This document shows positions 59,583 to 64,000 of a stretch of 64,000 nucleotides of DNA, piece by piece. How positions within the stretch are numbered: the stretch's first letter is position 1; the number at the start of each line of letters is the position of its first letter. Location of the stretch: the NCBI RefSeq assembly GCF_002013915.1, contig NZ_MBTF01000001.1, positions 186,001-250,000 of the forward strand. Direction: 5' to 3'. The position numbers were made by a program, and so were the translations under genes. Source of the DNA: Mucilaginibacter pedocola. Lineage in GTDB: Bacteria; Bacteroidota; Bacteroidia; Sphingobacteriales; Sphingobacteriaceae. The notes beneath the pieces were generated by a model, which did not search any database, had not been told where the DNA came from, and saw nothing but the letters and a program-made list of their open reading frames with translations.

Positions 59583-59627
59583 AGTATACTGTATACTTTT
59601 ATGTTGTAAAAGTATTATTTAGTTTTG
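59583..59627 (+). promoter_or_regulatory. MerR operator and hydrolase promoter
   Basis: The hydrolase promoter has a -33-like TTTT at 59597-59600, a 19-base spacer and -7 TAGTTTTG at 59620-59627. Between -33 and -7 lies a perfect dyad, TACTTTTA (59594-59601) and TAAAAGTA (59607-59614) around a 5-base centre, the position where MerR proteins bind. A second perfect palindrome, AGTATACTGTATACT (59583-59597), lies just upstream, toward the merR gene. Confidence 0.7.
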
Positions 59628-59652
59628 GGCGGTACAAGTAATTTTATTCGAT

Positions 59653-60537
59653 ATGTATTCTGATGCTGAACTAATAGGACGCCTTGCCGGCTTTACCAAT
59701 AATTACATTGACGTAAATGGTATTAAACTGCATTATGTGCGCGGAGGGAAAGGGCCTGCGCTGATATTGATACCTGGCTGGCCCGAAACCTGGTGGGCAT
59801 ATCATAAAGTACTGCCACAGTTATCGGCAAAATACGATGTAATAGCGGTTGACCTGCGGGGGATGGGTAGTTCGGATAAACCGGCTGATGGTTTCGATAA
59901 GAAAAATATGGCTAAGGATATTTTTGAGCTTACGCAGCAATTGGGCATTAGTAGCGTGAATATTTGCGGGCACGACATCGGCGCTCATGTGGCCTTCAGC
60001 TTTGCGGCAAATTATCCTGCCGCTACCAACAAATTAATAATGCTTGATACCCCACATCCCGACCAAAACATGTACAAGCTACCTATGCTGCCTATCCTCG
60101 GGCTAAACTATACTTATCCCTGGTGGCTTGCCTTTAACCAGGTTAAACAACTTCCGGAAGCACTACTGGCCGGCAAAATGGAAATTGTTTTGAACTGGCT
60201 GTTCGACCAAATGCTGCACGATAAAACATCTCTTGATGATTTTGACAGGGCGGTTTATGCGCAGGCGTACAACGAAACCGAAAGCCTTCGAGCATCCAAC
60301 GGTTGGTACCAGGCGTTTACGCAGGATATACAGGATATTGCCACTTATACAAAAATTAAGGTACCCACTATGGGTTTGGCAAGCGCGCAAAGTATGGAGA
60401 TGTTAGCAGGCTTTTTGAAAGGTTATGCGGAGAACGCCGAAACTTTTGAGATACCTAACAGCGGGCATTTCTTGTTATCAGAGAACCCGGAGGCGGTTTC
60501 TGAAAAAATGTTAGCGTTTTTGAAAGATTCAAATTAA
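59653..60537 (+). CDS. alpha/beta hydrolase, epoxide-hydrolase-like
   Basis: Soluble alpha/beta-hydrolase of 294 residues. The nucleophile elbow reads CGHDIGAHV with Asp108 as nucleophile, which marks the epoxide hydrolase/haloalkane dehalogenase type rather than the Ser type. The oxyanion region LIPGWPETWWAY (39-50) and a late catalytic His in NSGHFLLSENPEAV (about 272) complete the set. It probably detoxifies a reactive epoxide or similar compound. It is divergent from merR with MerR-type operators between. Its stop codon is one base from that of the convergent amidohydrolase-2 gene. Confidence 0.88.
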   Translation: MYSDAELIGRLAGFTNNYIDVNGIKLHYVRGGKGPALILIPGWPETWWAYHKVLPQLSAKYDVIAVDLRGMGSSDKPADGFDKKNMAKDIFELTQQLGISSVNICGHDIGAHVAFSFAANYPAATNKLIMLDTPHPDQNMYKLPMLPILGLNYTYPWWLAFNQVKQLPEALLAGKMEIVLNWLFDQMLHDKTSLDDFDRAVYAQAYNETESLRASNGWYQAFTQDIQDIATYTKIKVPTMGLASAQSMEMLAGFLKGYAENAETFEIPNSGHFLLSENPEAVSEKMLAFLKDSN

Positions 60538-60538
60538 G

Positions 60539-61522
60539 CTATCCCAACTTCAACAACCGCTCAGCATTCTTATATGCCAGTTTCTTCATGTCTTCTTGCG
60601 ACAGGTTGATCTCCTTAAGAAAATCAGCACCCATTTGGTTGGTGCTAAAGGGATAGTCTATGGAGAACATGATATTATCAATGCCGATAGTATCAAGCGC
60701 TATTTGCAGCGGCGGTTGGGTAAAAAGCCCGCTCGTGGTGATGTGCAACTGATCGTGGAAGGTATCTATCAAACTGCGCTGGTTCTCGCCGCCGCGGCCG
60801 GGTTGGAAAACGCGGTTGCTGCGTACCCACATCATAGGCAGCATTTCGCCCATGTGGCCTATAATGATATTCAGCTTTGGGTATTTATCGAACGTACCCG
60901 CTGCCAATAGGCGCAGTACATGTATAGCGGTTTCCGAATGCCAGCCCCAGCCGTAACAGCCAACAGCTTCCGAAAAGCCGGGCTTACCGCCTATATTGCT
61001 GTAATAGGCATCAATAGCTGCTTGCGGGGGCATACCGGGATGGATGTATATGGGCACATCCAATTTCTCGGCACGCTCCAGTATCGGGGCGAATTTGGGC
61101 GCATCTAAAAACTCGCCGTGGGTAGTTCCGCGGATCATCGCGCCTTTAAAGCCGTATGTTTTTACAGTGCGTTCCAGCTCGTCGGCCGCAGCGGCCGGTG
61201 CCGTCATGGGTAAATGTGCAAAGGCGGCGAACCTATCGGGATGAGCCTTTATATTGTCAGCCAGTTTATCGTTATAGGCCGCGGCAAATTTGGGCGACAA
61301 ATGATCATCCAATAAGTTCACATCGGTACTTTCTACCGATAGCACCTGCATAGTAATGCCGCATTCATCCATTGTTCGCAGGCGCTCACCTTCAATATCT
61401 GCCAGTTTGGGCGTCATTTGGGCAGCCGCTGCCGATGGCTTTTTACGAGCCAATGCTTCAGCAGGTAGGTGCTGCTCCATTTCGGGGAACGATACATGTT
61501 CTTCTATGGTGATGATCTTCAT
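60539..61522 (-). CDS. amidohydrolase-2 (ACMSD/resorcylate decarboxylase-like)
   Basis: TIM-barrel enzyme of the amidohydrolase-2 family, 327 residues. Metal ligands expected for the decarboxylase group are visible: ExH at residues 7-9 (TIEEHVSF), His in YIHPGMPPQ, His in GHMGEMLPMMWVR and Asp in FSIDYPFS near the end. Relatives decarboxylate aromatic acids such as gamma-resorcylate or aminocarboxymuconate semialdehyde; the substrate here is unknown. The ATG at 61522 gives MKIITIEEH, the family start. A strong minus-strand hairpin lies upstream in its 5' region (61591-61623). Confidence 0.87.
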   Translation of the reverse strand: MKIITIEEHVSFPEMEQHLPAEALARKKPSAAAAQMTPKLADIEGERLRTMDECGITMQVLSVESTDVNLLDDHLSPKFAAAYNDKLADNIKAHPDRFAAFAHLPMTAPAAAADELERTVKTYGFKGAMIRGTTHGEFLDAPKFAPILERAEKLDVPIYIHPGMPPQAAIDAYYSNIGGKPGFSEAVGCYGWGWHSETAIHVLRLLAAGTFDKYPKLNIIIGHMGEMLPMMWVRSNRVFQPGRGGENQRSLIDTFHDQLHITTSGLFTQPPLQIALDTIGIDNIMFSIDYPFSTNQMGADFLKEINLSQEDMKKLAYKNAERLLKLG

Positions 61523-61590
61523 GGCTGGTATATTTAAATAGAGTAACAACGATGGGTGGATATTGATTGGTAAGATGTTGGCATAAAAAA

Positions 61591-61623
61591 CAAAGCCCCC
61601 GAGCGCTCGCCGCCGGGGACTTT
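61591..61623 (-). terminator. minus-strand terminator in leader region
   Basis: 11-bp stem (AAAGTCCCCGG pairing with TCGGGGGCTTT, two wobble pairs) with a 10-base loop, followed on the minus strand by TGTTTTTT. It sits about 70 bases upstream of the amidohydrolase-2 start, downstream of no recognised gene, so it may end a small RNA or leader transcript. The rest of the 61549-61900 gap holds no other clear feature. Confidence 0.7.
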
Positions 61624-61899
61624 AAACCTAAACCTTATCACAATAACCGGCACGTGAAACCGGCGTTGAATATGGGTGCAAGGTAGCGCGTTTTTTAAGC
61701 AGGCGGTAGGCATTAGGCGCATTCTAATACAATTTTAATACGGCGCAGGCCTAAACTTGGCCATATCGTCTACTTTTTTCGTCATTTCGTCTATTCCTGT
61801 AGTTTGGAGGGCGTAAAGCAGGCTACTTTGGCTTATCTTAGGTGCGGTAAACTAAACCTGCTTACCGCTGTTGAATACATTATAACCGAACAAATAACT

Positions 61900-63102
61900 A
61901 TGAAAAAAGTACTGATGGCCCTTGCCGCCGGCCTTTGCACCATGGCCGCGCCGCTTATTGCTGACGCACAGCAGGGCGCACCCGTAGAAACCAAAAAAGC
62001 TAACTCCGATTACAAACCCGCTTTTGCAGGGCAAACACGCATCGCTTCGGTAACAACCAAGGCCGCGTATGAGGGCAAGGTTTTAACCTCCGACCTGCAC
62101 AGCCCATGGGGCATAGCGGTAATGCCCGATGGCCGCTTGCTCATCACCGAGAAGAGCGGTAAAATAAGAATAGTAACCACCGGCGGCCAAATTGGCGAAG
62201 CCATCAGCGGTGTGCCTGCCGTGAACCCTGCCGGGCAGGGTGGTTTGCTGGGTATTTGTGTTGATAATAACTTTAAAACCAACCGCATGGTGTACTGGGC
62301 ATTCTCTAATAGGGTTGATAATGCCAATTGCACAGCAGTAGCCAAAGGAAAACTTTCTGCCGATGAAAAAAGCCTGGAGAACGTAAGCATCATTTACCGC
62401 GCGTTGCCGGCCTACGATGGTACGCTGCACTATGGCGGCCGCGTTATCATGGCCAAAGACGGGCTGTTGTTCCTGTCAACAGGTGAGCGTTCTGACCTGG
62501 TAACCCGTCCACAGGCACAGGATATTAATTCCGCGTTGGGTAAGGTTATTCGTATCACCACCGATGGTAAACCCGCTCCGGGCAACCCATTTGCAGGTAA
62601 GGCAAATGCTAAGGCCGAAATTTACTCATACGGCCACCGCAACGTGCAGGGCTTAGCAATACACCCCGTAACCGGCGAACTTTGGGAAACCGAGTTCGGC
62701 CCGCGTGGCGGCGATGAAGTTAACCGCGTTTTACCGGGCAAAAACTACGGCTGGCCAACTATCACTTACGGTATCGAATACAGCGGGAAGCAAGTAGGCG
62801 ACGCTATTCAACAAAAAGCAGGATTGGAGCAACCGGTTTACTATTACGACCCGGTAATATCGCCAAGCGGCATTACCTTTTACCACGGCGGCGCTATGAC
62901 CGAGTGGAATAACAACCTGTTCATCTCGTCGCTGAGCGGTATGCACGTTTGCCGCCTGGTTATCACCAACAACAAAGTGGTTGGCGAAGAAAGGCTGTTA
63001 GCAGGGGAGAACCAACGCTTCCGCGATATTAAGCAAGGAAAAGATGGCGCGCTGTACACCGTTACCGACCAGGGGCGCTTGTACCGCATAGCTAAGAAAT
63101 AA
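61900..63102 (+). CDS. PQQ-type soluble sugar dehydrogenase
   Basis: Secreted six-bladed propeller enzyme of 400 residues, related to soluble aldose sugar/sorbosone dehydrogenases. The signal peptide ends near LIADAQ (residue 22). Family phrases: HSPWGIAVMPDGRLLITEKSGKIRIV (about 66-91), NPAGQGGLLGI (about 109), YSYGHRNVQGLAIHPVTGELWETEFGPRGGDE (about 242-272) and NYGWPTITYG. It would oxidise aldose sugars in the periplasm if PQQ is available; no PQQ synthesis genes are nearby. The ATG at 61900 is preferred over one at 61804 because it gives a typical leader peptide. Confidence 0.92.
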   Translation: MKKVLMALAAGLCTMAAPLIADAQQGAPVETKKANSDYKPAFAGQTRIASVTTKAAYEGKVLTSDLHSPWGIAVMPDGRLLITEKSGKIRIVTTGGQIGEAISGVPAVNPAGQGGLLGICVDNNFKTNRMVYWAFSNRVDNANCTAVAKGKLSADEKSLENVSIIYRALPAYDGTLHYGGRVIMAKDGLLFLSTGERSDLVTRPQAQDINSALGKVIRITTDGKPAPGNPFAGKANAKAEIYSYGHRNVQGLAIHPVTGELWETEFGPRGGDEVNRVLPGKNYGWPTITYGIEYSGKQVGDAIQQKAGLEQPVYYYDPVISPSGITFYHGGAMTEWNNNLFISSLSGMHVCRLVITNNKVVGEERLLAGENQRFRDIKQGKDGALYTVTDQGRLYRIAKK

Positions 63103-63121
63103 GACGAAGTAATACAATATG

Positions 63122-63160
63122 AAAACACCCGCTGAACCAAAATTCAGCGGGTGTTTTGTT
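63122..63160. terminator. terminator between sugar dehydrogenase and crp-like gene
   Basis: Perfect 15-bp stem AAAACACCCGCTGAA / TTCAGCGGGTGTTTT with a 6-base loop, followed on the plus strand by GTTT. It overlaps the last codon of the convergent regulator gene and can act in both directions. Confidence 0.9.
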
Positions 63161-63741
63161 TATGGATGGTGGTTAACAGCCTCGCGCCTTATGCGGCTGA
63201 GCGATTGCGGGGTTATTTGCAGGTACGATGCAATGTATTGCTGCGGTACGCTCAGGGCCAGGTCGGGGTAGCGTTTCATAAACTCTAAGTACCGCTGCTT
63301 TGCCGTACCGAAGTGCAGGAAATCGTTATCCTTTATTTTGTTGATGAGCGCCATCTCTGTAAGCGTTTTGGTGAGGATGAAAAGCTTGGGTATGCGCTCG
63401 CTTGACCGCAGCCATTCGTCGCGCTGTGTGATGAGTAGACGTGCTTCGGTAACCGCCTGCACGCCCGATTCGGCAGGCCGGTGGTTATAAAAGCAATCAA
63501 TATCCATCATGAACTGGTTTTTGCGCATAAAATACCTGGTAGCCTCTTCCTGCTCATCGTTGGTAACGTAAATGCGGAACACGCCCTCATCTACAAAAGC
63601 CAATTGGCCTGATACTTCGCCGGGTGTTATAAAATGCTGGCCGGGTTTTAAGTGGTGCACAGTAAAATCGGCAGTTATTTCTTCAATATCGCCTTCGCCC
63701 AATATCCCGCCGAAGCTTAATGCACGCTTTAAGTTTTCCAT
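63160..63741 (-). CDS. Crp/Fnr-family regulator
   Basis: Cyclic-nucleotide-binding-type regulator of 193 residues. The N-terminal double-stranded beta-helix has LKPGQHFITPGEVSGQLAFVDEGVFRIYV (about 32-60). A C-terminal helix-turn-helix is at about 160-188 (SVPQQYIASYLQITPQSLSRIRRE). It lacks a full cAMP phosphate-binding RxS motif and has no N-terminal iron-sulfur cysteines, so the signal is unknown; this group is common in Bacteroidota and often controls neighbouring redox or SDR genes. An epimerase-like gene ends 3 bases upstream of its start codon, so the two are probably cotranscribed. Confidence 0.88.
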   Translation of the reverse strand: MENLKRALSFGGILGEGDIEEITADFTVHHLKPGQHFITPGEVSGQLAFVDEGVFRIYVTNDEQEEATRYFMRKNQFMMDIDCFYNHRPAESGVQAVTEARLLITQRDEWLRSSERIPKLFILTKTLTEMALINKIKDNDFLHFGTAKQRYLEFMKRYPDLALSVPQQYIASYLQITPQSLSRIRREAVNHHP

Positions 63742-63744
63742 CTG

Positions 63745-64000
63745 TTATTTTAAAAGGCCGAGCGCTATCAAACTTTCGGCACAACTTATTACCGCCTCGC
63801 GGTTATCAATAGGTTGCCAGCCCAATAGCCTCCGTGCCTTGCTGCTGTTGGCTCTGCGTTGTTTGCCCAGATCGAGCAGTACGGGACCCAATGCCTTATC
63901 GAACCATGCCAATATACGTGTTAAAAAGTTGGGCAGTATGCTTTTGGGTATTTTCCTGCCGGGATATTTGCTGCGAAGTATGGCCGAAACTTCCGGGAAG
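63745..64000 (-). CDS. NAD-dependent epimerase/dehydratase-like, C-terminal part
   Basis: Truncated by the right window edge: only the last 84 codons before the TAA at 63745-63747 are visible. The translated tail contains SKYPGRKIPKSILP, a long helix LTRILAWFDKALGP, the strongly typical phrase SSKARRLLGWQPIDNREAV and a final AESLIALGLLK. This is the C-terminal substrate domain of extended SDR proteins (dihydroflavonol-reductase/epimerase type). The NAD site and start lie outside the window. It precedes the crp-like gene with a 3-base gap. Confidence 0.8.
   Translation of the reverse strand, partial: FPEVSAILRSKYPGRKIPKSILPNFLTRILAWFDKALGPVLLDLGKQRRANSSKARRLLGWQPIDNREAVISCAESLIALGLLK

Noticed and set aside
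61804..61899. N-terminal extension of the sugar dehydrogenase
   Set aside because: The extension has no family similarity and precedes a normal signal peptide starting at 61900.

Overview
The window looks like a chromosomal stretch of a Bacteroidota bacterium, most likely of the Sphingobacteriaceae (Mucilaginibacter/Pedobacter-like). The reasons are: type IX secretion hallmarks (a PorP/SprF-like protein beside a giant PKD adhesin, and two proteins with a gliding-type C-terminal sorting domain); promoters of the Bacteroidota form TTTG-N19-TANNTTTG (clearest before tRNA-His and a TetR gene); lipoproteins and secreted enzymes with typical short leaders ending in AQ; and few purine-rich ribosome binding sites. 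The genus is an inference from protein style. No prophage, CRISPR array, transposase, rRNA or plasmid function was seen.

Layout. 1-5.2 kb: a DUF6265-type secreted protein, an SGNH lipoprotein, mtaB, then an overlapping lgt / GtrA / inositol-phosphatase-like cluster. 5.4-7.5 kb (minus strand): a NifU-type Fe-S scaffold and purB. 7.6-14.3 kb: TetR-controlled TolC / adaptor / RND tripartite efflux operon. 14.5-22.5 kb: a second TetR, then a minus-strand operon of giant PKD adhesin, PorP/SprF, a small membrane protein and OsmC. 22.6-30.1 kb: housekeeping and cell-envelope genes (SpmAB-like protein, DinB, DUF3052, PolB-like exonuclease, PBP1C, TrmN6, phosphoesterase, RNase HI). 30.2-32.5 kb: copper-type P-ATPase and tRNA-His. 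32.5-39.8 kb: M28 peptidase, YdjC deacetylase, and two adjacent secreted amidohydrolases. 40-50.4 kb: NAD(P)-binding protein, a 1448-residue TIG/propeller-like surface protein with sorting domain, GyrI-like protein, M61 peptidase, choice-of-anchor I lipoprotein, DinB. 50.7-54.1 kb: periplasmic molybdenum hydroxylase operon with its own diheme cytochrome. 54.2-64 kb: unknown protein, GH84 hexosaminidase, SDR and AraC regulator, MerR with a divergent alpha/beta hydrolase, amidohydrolase-2 enzyme, PQQ-type sugar dehydrogenase, Crp/Fnr regulator and a truncated epimerase-like gene running off the right edge.

The most striking non-coding feature is the number of different short inverted-repeat families in intergenic gaps, usually at gene 3' ends: at least seven sequence families, including a 211-bp element at 57026-57236 with perfect 15-bp terminal inverted repeats. 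The best regulatory prediction is a perfect 8+8 dyad between the -33 and -7 elements of the alpha/beta hydrolase promoter, next to a divergent merR gene. I found no clear, complete undescribed system; the best leads are the repeat elements, the TIG plus seven-repeat duplication, the start codon inside a terminator loop at 54166, and a possible leader peptide/terminator at 61591-61722.
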